DNA of 64,000 nucleotides from JAUIIK01 sp041390865. Its GTDB lineage: Bacteria > Chloroflexota > Chloroflexia > Thermomicrobiales > CFX8. The notes below the pieces were generated by a model. It was given only the letters and a program-made list of their open reading frames with translations. It had not been told where the DNA came from and did no database searches. Within the stretch, counting starts at the first letter, position 1. Each line of letters starts with the position of its first letter. The stretch is taken from NCBI GenBank assembly GCA_041390865.1, contig JAWKPC010000002.1, positions 124,001 to 188,000 of the forward strand, given 5' to 3'. Made by a program: the position numbers and the translations under genes. Below are positions 55,486-63,728 of this stretch, in pieces.

Positions 55486-56502
55486 ATGGCAAACACAAGA
55501 CAGGACAGAGCCGCCGGCGCGGTCATGGGGGCGTTGATCGGCGACGCTCTCGGATTGGGTTGTCACTGGTACTACGACATTGCGCTGCTACGGCGGGACT
55601 GCGGTCCCTGGGTTGATGACTACCGGGATCAGAACGCCGAGCGCACCGACCGGTTCGGGGAAATTGCCCGCTACCGGCACGGCCAGGGTTTGCGTGCTGG
55701 AGATCTCTCCCAGACCGGGCAGATGATTGCCGGATTGCTCGATAGCGTCGCTGACCGGGGCGGCTACGACGACGCCGACTACACCAGCCGTCTCGACGAG
55801 CTGTTCGAAACGCTGGACGGTTCGGCGATGAGCGGCAGATTCACGGATTGGGCGGTGCGCGACACCTGGGCCAATCGCAAGGAGGGAAAGCCCTGGGGCG
55901 AAGCCGGGAGCAGAGCGGACACCTCAGAAGCGGCAAGCCGGGCGACGGTCCTGGCGGCTCGCTATGCCGGAGACAAACTGACACTCGCCCGCCACCTGCA
56001 CGCGAACATCCGGCTCACCCATGCTGGTGACTACATTGCCGGCCACTCGTACGCCTTCGCAATGGTCGTTGCCGCGCTGGTCGAGGGAACCGAACCAGCG
56101 GATCTCGGAGATCGGATGCCTGAGCTATTTCGAGATCCCACCACCGGCCCGCTCTTCCCATCGTTCGACATCGCCGACCAGGCCAAGGACCCGACGCGGG
56201 CGCTGGATATCGCAATCAACCCGGTCGACGTTCCACGGCTCCTGGGACTGGCCTGCACGATTGGTTTCCTGGTTCCGGCCGCCTACTACTTCCTCCATCG
56301 ATTCCCGGACGACTTCGAGCGGGCCGTCCTGACGGCGGTCAATTCCGGCGGCAACAACATGGCCCGCGCCACACTCACCGGCGCGCTGGTTGGAGCACAT
56401 GTGGGCCTGTCCGGCATCCCGGAGCGATTCATCGACGGTCTGACCGACGGCTGCCGGCATGCGAACCTTGCCTCGCGGGTCGGCTCCGCACTCGAGTACT
56501 AA
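55486..56502 (+). CDS. ADP-ribosylglycohydrolase family protein
   Basis: 338 residues from ATG 55486 (a GTG at 55429 is less likely). The N-terminus (RAAGAVMGALIGDALGLGCH, then WYY) and C-terminus (AVLTAVNSGGNNMARATLTG, ALVGAHVGLSGIPERF) fit the family. In magnesium-dependent hydrolases the C-terminal site reads GGDtDT; here it is GGNNMARA, and the first site (DLSQTGQMI) lacks the TDDT pattern. It is closer to J1-crystallin-like members, so hydrolase activity is doubtful. Confidence 0.82.
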   Translation: MANTRQDRAAGAVMGALIGDALGLGCHWYYDIALLRRDCGPWVDDYRDQNAERTDRFGEIARYRHGQGLRAGDLSQTGQMIAGLLDSVADRGGYDDADYTSRLDELFETLDGSAMSGRFTDWAVRDTWANRKEGKPWGEAGSRADTSEAASRATVLAARYAGDKLTLARHLHANIRLTHAGDYIAGHSYAFAMVVAALVEGTEPADLGDRMPELFRDPTTGPLFPSFDIADQAKDPTRALDIAINPVDVPRLLGLACTIGFLVPAAYYFLHRFPDDFERAVLTAVNSGGNNMARATLTGALVGAHVGLSGIPERFIDGLTDGCRHANLASRVGSALEY

Positions 56503-56526
56503 TCAATCGTCCGAAGGGAACACTAG

Positions 56527-57810
56527 ATGTTGGGTATCCGGGCGGCCAGAATGGTCGACGTTGAACAGCGAGAGATGATCGACAACGCGGCCGTCATCAT
56601 CGACCGGGACCGGATCGTTGAAGCCGGCCGCTCCGACGAGGTCAACACCACTGAGGGGCTGGAATGGATCGACCTCGGGGACCGGACGCTGATGCCTGGT
56701 TTCGTCGACGCTCACAGCCACATAACGATCAATCCCGGTTTGCGCGGGATCATCGGCCAGCTCGACGGGCTTAACGAGCCGGCTGCGCGCCAGGTGCTCC
56801 GCGGCACCCGGAACCTCAATCTCGATCTGGCATCCGGCGTCACGACGATGCGAATCGTCGGCGAAGTGCCGTACAACGACATCCTCGTCCGCGACGCGAT
56901 CAACGATGGGTTCATTCCCGGTCCCCGGCTGCTGGTGAGTGGCCGGGCGATCACCTCTTCGAACGGTCACGGTTCGCTCGTACCCGACTGGGTCGTCGAC
57001 GGTCCCGACGAGATGCGACGCGTCGTCCGGCAGCAGCTCCGGATGGGCTGCGATTTCACGAAGCTGATTGTCACCGGCCGCCAGTACCGGGCCGACGCGA
57101 CGGAGTACATCGGCTTCACCGCCGAGGAAATCGCCATCGCGATCGAGGAGAGCCACCGTGCTGGCAGCAAGGTCGGCGCGCACCTCCGGGCCGACCTCGA
57201 TACCGGACTGCGGCTCTGCCTGGAGCTGGGTTTGGACTTTACCGACCACGTCTTTCCAGTCGACCAGGAATCGATCGACCTGTTTCTGCAATCGGGCGCC
57301 ACGGCGATCCCGACCTATACCGTTGGACTCCAGACATGGGTGGATTGGGACGCTCTCCGCGGGCTCTCGATCGCGGACCGGCTCCAGTACGTTCGCGAAA
57401 GAGACACCGAACGGTTGAGTCAGTCCGAATTCGAAACGGCTCTGACTGCCCGGCGGGTGCGCTGGATTCGGGACAGCGCGCCTGAGGACTTCCTGCGTGC
57501 CGTCGCGGCGAACGTCCCGTTCGCGCCAGGCACGGATGCGATGCACGGGCTGTTTGCCTACGAGCTGGAGGTCTTCGTTCGTTGGGGGCTCGATCCCATC
57601 GACGCGATCGCCGCTGCAACGATCCAGGGGGCGGAAGCATTAGGAATCCAGGATGAGACAGGTTCGCTGGCGGCTGGAAAGAGCGCCGACATCATCGCCG
57701 TCGACGGCGACCCTCGCGACGACATCGCCTGCCTCGGCAACGTTAGCTACATCATGGCCCGGGGGCAGTCATTCGAACCGGATGAACTCCTGGATCGGAC
57801 GGAAGTCTAG
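56527..57810 (+). CDS. Imidazolonepropionase-like amidohydrolase
   Basis: 427 residues. Metal site HxH is in LMPGFVDAHSHITINPG, the Lys-containing segment is MGCDFTKLIVTGRQY, the His sites are in AGSKVGAHLRADLDTG and FTDHVFPVDQ, and the Asp is in VPFAPGTDAMHGLF. The C-terminal strand pair SLAAGKSADIIAVDGDPRDD is standard for amidohydrolase_1 enzymes (Xaa-Pro dipeptidase/imidazolonepropionase-like). It follows the ADP-ribosylglycohydrolase by 24 bp with GAAGGGAAC upstream, probably one operon. Confidence 0.87.
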   Translation: MLGIRAARMVDVEQREMIDNAAVIIDRDRIVEAGRSDEVNTTEGLEWIDLGDRTLMPGFVDAHSHITINPGLRGIIGQLDGLNEPAARQVLRGTRNLNLDLASGVTTMRIVGEVPYNDILVRDAINDGFIPGPRLLVSGRAITSSNGHGSLVPDWVVDGPDEMRRVVRQQLRMGCDFTKLIVTGRQYRADATEYIGFTAEEIAIAIEESHRAGSKVGAHLRADLDTGLRLCLELGLDFTDHVFPVDQESIDLFLQSGATAIPTYTVGLQTWVDWDALRGLSIADRLQYVRERDTERLSQSEFETALTARRVRWIRDSAPEDFLRAVAANVPFAPGTDAMHGLFAYELEVFVRWGLDPIDAIAAATIQGAEALGIQDETGSLAAGKSADIIAVDGDPRDDIACLGNVSYIMARGQSFEPDELLDRTEV

Positions 57811-57904
57811 CTCCAGAACATGACCGCCGGGTGATAGCCGCAAGGCAGATGTCTGCCATAGTGAAGAGGCATGACGGCACGGCTCGATCTATGCCGACGC
57901 TCCA

Positions 57905-58429
57905 GTGAATCGATACGGATCGATGATCGAACGCCTTCCGCTCAATCTCTTCGACGACAACGATGATCCAGCTGCCGCCGAACCCGTCGTCGATCGGCTC
58001 GTGGTCGACACCGAACGACCGATCGCTGATCTTCCCGACATCGAAGAATCCGCCGACGTCTTTCTGGTCAATTGCCAATGGTGCGGCATATCGTTCGACA
58101 ATGAACTCCCGGCCTGCCCCGACTGTGGCGCGAAACATATTCGCGTCGTGAGGGTGACTGCCGAGGAGCCAGCAACCATTACCTGTCAATGGTGTCTTAC
58201 GGAGTTCAACGCGGGCCCGACAACCTGCCCGGCCTGCGGCGCCCGGGTCGTCGTGCCGGGCCAGTACGTGCCTGGTGAAGACGATCCATACCCGAGCCTC
58301 CTGAGCCAGTCAATCCTGTCCCGTCAGGCCCATTCCCGACAACTCCTGGTCGGCATGATGGCCGGCGGCGGCATCGAGACCGTCATCGCGGGCCTCATCG
58401 GCCTCGCCATCACCGTTTTCGACGAGTAA
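57905..58429 (+). CDS. Double zinc-ribbon membrane-associated protein
   Basis: 174 residues from a GTG; ATG 57923 is an alternative. It has two four-Cys ribbons, CQWCGISF...CPDCG and CQWCLTEF...CPACGARV, then a C-terminal hydrophobic stretch (LVGMMAGGGIETVIAGLIGL, AITV). The N-terminal ~55 residues are acidic. I recognise no family. It converges with the ABC permease gene. Confidence 0.7.
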   Translation: MNRYGSMIERLPLNLFDDNDDPAAAEPVVDRLVVDTERPIADLPDIEESADVFLVNCQWCGISFDNELPACPDCGAKHIRVVRVTAEEPATITCQWCLTEFNAGPTTCPACGARVVVPGQYVPGEDDPYPSLLSQSILSRQAHSRQLLVGMMAGGGIETVIAGLIGLAITVFDE

Positions 58430-58472
58430 GGCGCAGACTCGACGGACTTGAAATCAGGCCATTGATGGAGGC

Positions 58473-59384
58473 CTACTCCATTTCCCGCGGGTCGAGCGCA
58501 TCGCGCAGGCCATCCCCGAGAAAGTTGAAGGCCAGAACGGTGAGCGTGATCATCACACCCGGAACAATCGCAATATGGGGATAGTTCCGCATGTTGACAC
58601 GTGCGGCCGACAGATCGCCGCCCCAGGATGGGGTCGGGGGCTGAACGCCGAGTCCGAGGAAGCTCAATGCAGCCTCGATGATAATGATCGATCCAATTCC
58701 CAGGGTCGCGATGACGATGACCGACCCCAGCACATTTGGAAGCACATGGCGAAAGATGATGCGGACATCATTCGCTCCGATCGCTCGGGCGGACGTGACG
58801 AACTCACGCTCGCGCAGGCTCAGTACGTCGGCGCGGACCACCCGGGCGTATGTCGCCCAGACGGTCGAGCCGATGACCAGTGTCACAGTGGTGATGCTAG
58901 GGCCCAGCACAGCCGAGAGCGTGATGAGGAGCGCGAGGATCGGGAACGCCATCAACGTATCCGTGATACGCGACAGAATCGAATCCACCAAACCGCCGAA
59001 GTAGCCCCCGACGGCGCCGATCGTCGTGCCGATCACGACGGAGATCCCCGTAGCGACAAGCCCGACGAGGAGCGCGACACGCGAGCCAAAGATGACTCGA
59101 CTCAGAATGTCGCGGCCGATCTGATCGAATCCCAGCGGATGGGACATCGATGGACCTTCTCCGAGACGGGACGTATCAACCGCCGTTGGAGAATACGGAG
59201 CAAGAAGGGGTGCAGCGATCGCCATCGCGCACAAGGCAACGATGAATCCGAGCGCGATTGTCCCTGGCTTGTACCGCTTGAAGCGCGCCCAGCCCCTGGA
59301 CCATTCGGAGCGATGAGCGTGCTCGACAGTGTCAGCCAGAGGTGACTCGGTGGTCTTTTCCGCCATCTTGCGATTATGCATCAA
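58473..59384 (-). CDS. Peptide-type ABC transporter permease (DppC/OppC family)
   Basis: 303 residues. An N-terminal OppC segment (GWARFKRYKPGTIALGFIVA) and five further helices surround the BPD domain; the EAA loop is ADVLSLREREFVTSARAIGA followed by NDVRIIFRHVLPNV. The ending FNFLGDGLRDALDPR is typical. It follows the DppB-type gene by 15 bp. No ATPase genes (dppD/dppF) follow, so the ATPases must be encoded elsewhere. Confidence 0.9.
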   Translation of the reverse strand: MMHNRKMAEKTTESPLADTVEHAHRSEWSRGWARFKRYKPGTIALGFIVALCAMAIAAPLLAPYSPTAVDTSRLGEGPSMSHPLGFDQIGRDILSRVIFGSRVALLVGLVATGISVVIGTTIGAVGGYFGGLVDSILSRITDTLMAFPILALLITLSAVLGPSITTVTLVIGSTVWATYARVVRADVLSLREREFVTSARAIGANDVRIIFRHVLPNVLGSVIVIATLGIGSIIIIEAALSFLGLGVQPPTPSWGGDLSAARVNMRNYPHIAIVPGVMITLTVLAFNFLGDGLRDALDPREME

Positions 59385-59399
59385 TCTAGCATCAACCAG

Positions 59400-60326
59400 T
59401 TACCGTAAACGTATTCGTGGATCGACCAGGGCATAGATCATGTCTGTGACCAGATTCGCGGCCACAACCAGCACGCTGAGCAACAGTACGACAGCCTGTA
59501 CAACCTGGTAGTCGAGTCGGAAGATCGAGTCCATGAACAACCGGCCTATACCTGGCCAGGCGAAGATCGTTTCAACGATGATCGTCCCACTGAAGAGGAA
59601 CGCCAGCCGAAGTCCGATGATCGTAATGATCGGCAGCATCGCGTTTCTGGCAACATGCCGGCCGATGACCGTGCGGTTCGCCAGCCCTTTGGCACGCGCC
59701 GTCATCACGTAGTCCTGGCGCAACACTTCAAGGGTGGATCCACGAGCGACCCGGGCAAGCAACGCCGTCTGCTCGATCGCCAGGACAGTCACGGGCAGAA
59801 CGTAGCTCTTCCACGACCCCGACCCTGATGAGGGCAACCAGCCTAGCTTCAGGGCGAAGGCGATAATCAGCATCAGCGCGATCCAGAATGAGGGCAAGGC
59901 GATGCCGAGCGTGGCACCGACCATGCTGACATAGTCAAGGATGGAGTTACGCCGCACTCCAGCCAGAATTCCCACGGGAACCGCGATCGCCAGTGAGACG
60001 CCGAATGCGATGAGATTCAGCTTGAGCGTCACGAGGGCGGCATCGTAGAGCATGTCGCTTACCGGTTGACCGGTTCGTACGATCGAGACACCGAAGTCGC
60101 CCTGAAGCATGTTCGCCGCCCAGGTGTAGTACTGCTCGTACCAGGGCTTATCCAGACCCCACTTGTGCTCGAGAGCGTCAAGCTGGGTCTGGGTAAGCTG
60201 GGCATCCCCCATCATCACATCAATCGGGCTACCCGGAGCGAGTTGGAGGATGCCAAACGTCGCGAAGCTGATCAGAACGATCACAATCAGACCTTGAAGC
60301 AGGCGTCTGATCATATAGGCAACCAT
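59400..60326 (-). CDS. Peptide-type ABC transporter permease (DppB/OppB family)
   Basis: 308 residues beginning MVAYMIRRLLQGLIVIVLIS with the DppB start and the segment FGILQLAPGSPIDVMMGDAQ. Six helices; the EAA loop is RQDYVMTARAKGLANRTVIG-RHVARNA. It ends DMIYALVDPRIRLR. It lies between the binding protein and the DppC-type permease. Confidence 0.91.
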   Translation of the reverse strand: MVAYMIRRLLQGLIVIVLISFATFGILQLAPGSPIDVMMGDAQLTQTQLDALEHKWGLDKPWYEQYYTWAANMLQGDFGVSIVRTGQPVSDMLYDAALVTLKLNLIAFGVSLAIAVPVGILAGVRRNSILDYVSMVGATLGIALPSFWIALMLIIAFALKLGWLPSSGSGSWKSYVLPVTVLAIEQTALLARVARGSTLEVLRQDYVMTARAKGLANRTVIGRHVARNAMLPIITIIGLRLAFLFSGTIIVETIFAWPGIGRLFMDSIFRLDYQVVQAVVLLLSVLVVAANLVTDMIYALVDPRIRLR

Positions 60327-60378
60327 GGCTTATGTCCGAACAGCCATTCTGCATGCCCTCAACAAGACGGCCCCCACG

Positions 60379-62223
60379 CTAGGCATCTTCAAGCCAGTAG
60401 GTGTAGATCAATCGGTACGGAGCCGTCGTGTTGACGATCGATTCAGGCAGACCCTTCACGCGCTTGTTCCAGATTTCGATCCACTCCCAGAACATGATGT
60501 AGAGAAACGGGACGTCCTCAGCCACGATTTTCTGGACCTGGCTGTAGATCTCTCGCCGCTCATCCGGGTCGGTCGTCTTGACGCCGGCATCGAGCAGTTC
60601 GTCCATCTCGGCATTGCTGTAATGAGAGAAATTGCGCGCGGCGCCCGACTTCAGCGATGTGCGCGCGTCCGGCTCGCCGAAGCTGCCGCCGTACGTCCAG
60701 TTGAATATGGACGCTTCGAGATCACCCGTCCCGAATCCGGAAAGAATCGATGCGACTGGCTGCTCCTCGATGTTCATCTCGATACCGACCTCGGCGAGAT
60801 CGGCCTGTGCTACTTCAGCCTTGCCCCGATTCCGCTGGTCCCCGGTGATGACCGTGCAGGTAAAGGAAAGGCGTACGCCATCCTTCTCGCGAATCCCGCC
60901 GTCGCCCGGCATCCAGCCGTTTTCCTCGAGCAGAGCGACTGCCTGCTCCGGATCATATGGATAGTCCTTGACGTTTGGCTCGTAATAGAACTGCAGACCC
61001 GGCGAAAGATTCGATGTCGCCTTTACGGCCAATCCTTTCTCAAGGTCATTCACCATGCGATCCCGGTCGATCGCGTAGAGCATCGCCTGCCGGACGACCT
61101 TATCCGCAAGGGCCGGCTTCTCATTGTTCAGTGGAAAGTGATTGTTCGAGAGAGCTGGTGCGCGAAGCGCGACGAAATTATCGTCATCGATCAAACGCAG
61201 GTTGTCTTCTGCCGTTAGCGGCCAGACGGAGTTGTCCGACTCACCGGTTTCCAGAGCGATCGCGCGCACCGATTCTTCGGGAACGTTTGTTTCCTGATAG
61301 ATGTCGATATTCGGTCGGCCCCGGAAATAGTCGTCGAACGCTTCGAGAATCGTGACTTCAGCCGGTGACCATTCCTTGAGCTTGAATGGCCCGGTACCAA
61401 TCGGGTCGCCAGCGTATCCCTCTTTGCCGACAACACTGTGGTGATGCTCGGGGAGCATGAACGTCGTGCAGGCGAGCACCAGGAAGGCAGCATCACTCTG
61501 GGTAAGCGTAACGACCGCAGTGTAGGGATCTGGCGTTTCGACAGCGTCCAGAGAGACAAAGTTGTTGCCATTGACGGCAGCGCTCTCCGGATCGGCGTAC
61601 CACTCGAAGGTGTATTTCACATCATCGGAGGTGAATTCCTCACCGTCGTGAAACGGCACTCCCTGATTGAGGTTGAAGGTGTAGGTAATGCCATCATCCG
61701 AGATTTCCCACGACTCGGCAAGGATCGGTTGAAGCTGGTAATCCTTGTCAACCTCAATCAATCCGTCGTGAAGGTTCGCGACCATGACCCAGTGGACTGT
61801 GGGTCCCGCGTCATCTGGATGCAGTGATGCGATCTCCTGATTACCCTGGATCGTCAGCGTGCCGCCCTGCTTCGGTGTGTCTCCGCCATCGCTACTCGCC
61901 TCGGTCGGCTCTTCCGTCGGTTCCTCGGCTTCTGTTGCTTCGGATTCGCCCGCTTCACCGGTAGCTTCGTCTTCATCCGCTTCAGTCGCAGTAGCCTGGC
62001 TGCCGGACGCTACCGTCGGAACACTCGCCTGAGTTGGAGTAGCAGCTGGTTCGTTACTTGCATCATCGTCATCGTCATCATCGTCGCCTCCGCATGCCGC
62101 GAGCAGCATCGTCGCGGTTGGCAATGCCGCTGCAGCCAGAACCGACCGCCTCAAGAATGTCCGACGCGTGAGATTTCCGGTCAGATGTTCGTGATTGAGA
62201 CGCTCGAGCGAAGAATTTCCCAT
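60379..62223 (-). CDS. Peptide-type ABC transporter substrate-binding lipoprotein
   Basis: 614 residues of SBP family 5. The N-terminus has a twin-arginine motif (TRRTFLRRSVLAAAALPTAT) and a lipobox LLAAC, so it is a Tat-exported lipoprotein. A long Asp/Glu/Thr-rich spacer (about 50-115) precedes the domain (LTIQGNQEIASLHPDDAG, ILAESWEISDDGITYTFNLN, VPFHDGEEFTSDDVKYTFEW). It should deliver peptides or similar solutes to the two permeases. It is divergent from the beta-lactamase homologue. Confidence 0.9.
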   Translation of the reverse strand: MGNSSLERLNHEHLTGNLTRRTFLRRSVLAAAALPTATMLLAACGGDDDDDDDDASNEPAATPTQASVPTVASGSQATATEADEDEATGEAGESEATEAEEPTEEPTEASSDGGDTPKQGGTLTIQGNQEIASLHPDDAGPTVHWVMVANLHDGLIEVDKDYQLQPILAESWEISDDGITYTFNLNQGVPFHDGEEFTSDDVKYTFEWYADPESAAVNGNNFVSLDAVETPDPYTAVVTLTQSDAAFLVLACTTFMLPEHHHSVVGKEGYAGDPIGTGPFKLKEWSPAEVTILEAFDDYFRGRPNIDIYQETNVPEESVRAIALETGESDNSVWPLTAEDNLRLIDDDNFVALRAPALSNNHFPLNNEKPALADKVVRQAMLYAIDRDRMVNDLEKGLAVKATSNLSPGLQFYYEPNVKDYPYDPEQAVALLEENGWMPGDGGIREKDGVRLSFTCTVITGDQRNRGKAEVAQADLAEVGIEMNIEEQPVASILSGFGTGDLEASIFNWTYGGSFGEPDARTSLKSGAARNFSHYSNAEMDELLDAGVKTTDPDERREIYSQVQKIVAEDVPFLYIMFWEWIEIWNKRVKGLPESIVNTTAPYRLIYTYWLEDA

Positions 62224-62350
62224 GAAGTAGCCATTCCCCTTGCCTTCTATCGGCGCACATGCAGTCGCTCCTGTCCACGCAGACCCCTGCGTGGCGAACG
62301 ATGGCGGACACTATAACATGAGGTTAGATGACTGCAAGCCGTCGAATATG

Positions 62351-62366
62351 CGAATATCGATATTCG
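62351..62366. promoter_or_regulatory. 16-bp perfect palindrome in the transporter/beta-lactamase divergent region
   Basis: CGAATATCGATATTCG lies 46 bp before the GTG at 62412 and 127 bp before the binding-protein ATG. CGAATAT is repeated directly upstream (62343-62349). It is AT-rich against a GC-rich background, as an operator or promoter would be. Confidence 0.45.
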
Positions 62367-62411
62367 GATATATTGTCGCCTCTTGAAACCGACGAAACTG
62401 AGAGGGTTACC

Positions 62412-63335
62412 GTGGAGAATTCATCGGAGAGAAACAACCTGGAGCATCAGATTCAGAACATCGCCGATTCGTTTAGCGGAGACCTTTCCTTTGCGGCGAA
62501 GAATATCGATTCAGGCGAGGAGATCTCCTACAACGCCGACCAGATTCTTCCGTCGGCGAGCACGATCAAGGTGACGATTCTGGCAGAACTCTTCCGCCAG
62601 GCCCGCGAAGAAGGGCTTGATCTGTCATCCCGGCTTGATATGCAGCAGTCAGACATCGTCGGGGGCTCAGGCATTTTGAAAGAACTCGGCCCCGGTCTCT
62701 CCCCATCGCTCATGGATCTTGCAACACTGATGATTATCGTCAGTGACAACACTGCCACGAACATGCTGATCGATCGAGTTGGCGGCGTCGAACGGGTCAA
62801 TGAGACGATGGATGCCTACGGGCTATCCAGCCTGCGTCTACACAGCCGGGTGGACTTCGAACACATTGGAAACGACGTCAGACGATTTGCCGAAGGAACT
62901 GCAGCGGGATTCATGCAGTTCGGAGCGATGCTACTCGAAGGCGAGATGGTCGACGCCCCATCGTCTGCCTCGATGATCGAGATTCTCGACAAGCAGCAAT
63001 ACCTCGATCAGGTACCCCGATTCCTGAACGTGTTTCCTGGTGCAAAGGACATCAATCGAGAAACAGCGATCAGCGTCGGCTGCAAAACAGGGTTCTTCCC
63101 GGGCACGCGGGTGGATGCTGGCGTTATCAGAATTCAGAACGGCCCGCGTATTGCCTACTGCGCCATGGCGACAGGAAGTAGCGATCTCTCGATAGCAGCG
63201 GAGAGCGAACCTGCTGTTGTGAATGGTTTGCTTGGACGGGCGATGGTCGAACACTGGTGGCCGGAAGGGATCGACATTACACCCGCCGTACTCGATTCAC
63301 CGTATGTCAAGCGCGCACTCCGCCCGGCGGAATAG
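62412..63335 (+). CDS. Class A beta-lactamase-fold serine hydrolase
   Basis: 307 residues from a GTG with GAGAGG upstream; the ATG at 62328 would add 28 residues and overlaps the palindrome. Motifs are S50-T-I-K53 (SxxK), S111-D-N113 (SDN) and K225-T-G227 (KTG), all intact. No signal peptide is visible, which is unusual for a beta-lactamase, so a cytoplasmic peptidase/esterase role linked to the adjacent peptide transporter is as likely as drug resistance. No obvious Glu166 (ExxLN) motif. Confidence 0.82.
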   Translation: MENSSERNNLEHQIQNIADSFSGDLSFAAKNIDSGEEISYNADQILPSASTIKVTILAELFRQAREEGLDLSSRLDMQQSDIVGGSGILKELGPGLSPSLMDLATLMIIVSDNTATNMLIDRVGGVERVNETMDAYGLSSLRLHSRVDFEHIGNDVRRFAEGTAAGFMQFGAMLLEGEMVDAPSSASMIEILDKQQYLDQVPRFLNVFPGAKDINRETAISVGCKTGFFPGTRVDAGVIRIQNGPRIAYCAMATGSSDLSIAAESEPAVVNGLLGRAMVEHWWPEGIDITPAVLDSPYVKRALRPAE

Positions 63336-63728
63336 CGCCGGAACGGGGCCCTTTCGCTGGTTCATCGTACCGGTAGCATCATCGGGTAGTGCTGTTCCTC
63401 TCTCATGAGCACTCAGGTGCCGAGGTCCGACGCCCTTTCATCATGGCGAGTCCAGGACATCCGTGCCACGAACGTCGTTGCAGGGCCGGATGGCTGATAC
63501 TGTCCGGGCGATAGAGTCCGGACGGCGGATGTCGCCCTCATCGGCCTCTCTAACCCGATCTATACCTTCGACTGTCGACCTGCACACTCGGGAATCCTCC
63601 TACTGGTTGTTAGGGTTGGGACGATGGGTTGCTCGGGAGCGAGAGGCGCAAGCTTTGCGTCCGAAACCTCGCGACTTCTCATGACAAGACAATGACTCTT
63701 AACGCTCCAGTAAGGAAGGAGAGAAAAC
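63336..63728. other. 393-bp intergenic region
   Basis: No gene or clear structured RNA seen. A short hairpin CGCAA-GCT-TTGCG lies near 63650. Immediately before 63729 there is a very strong ribosome site (AAGGAAGGAGAG). Confidence 0.5.

Noticed and set aside
63336..63728. Possible cyclic-di-GMP (GEMM) riboswitch because of a GACGCAAAGC-like string on the minus strand
   Set aside because: The other conserved GEMM elements are absent and the orientation does not lead into a gene; it is a short chance hairpin.
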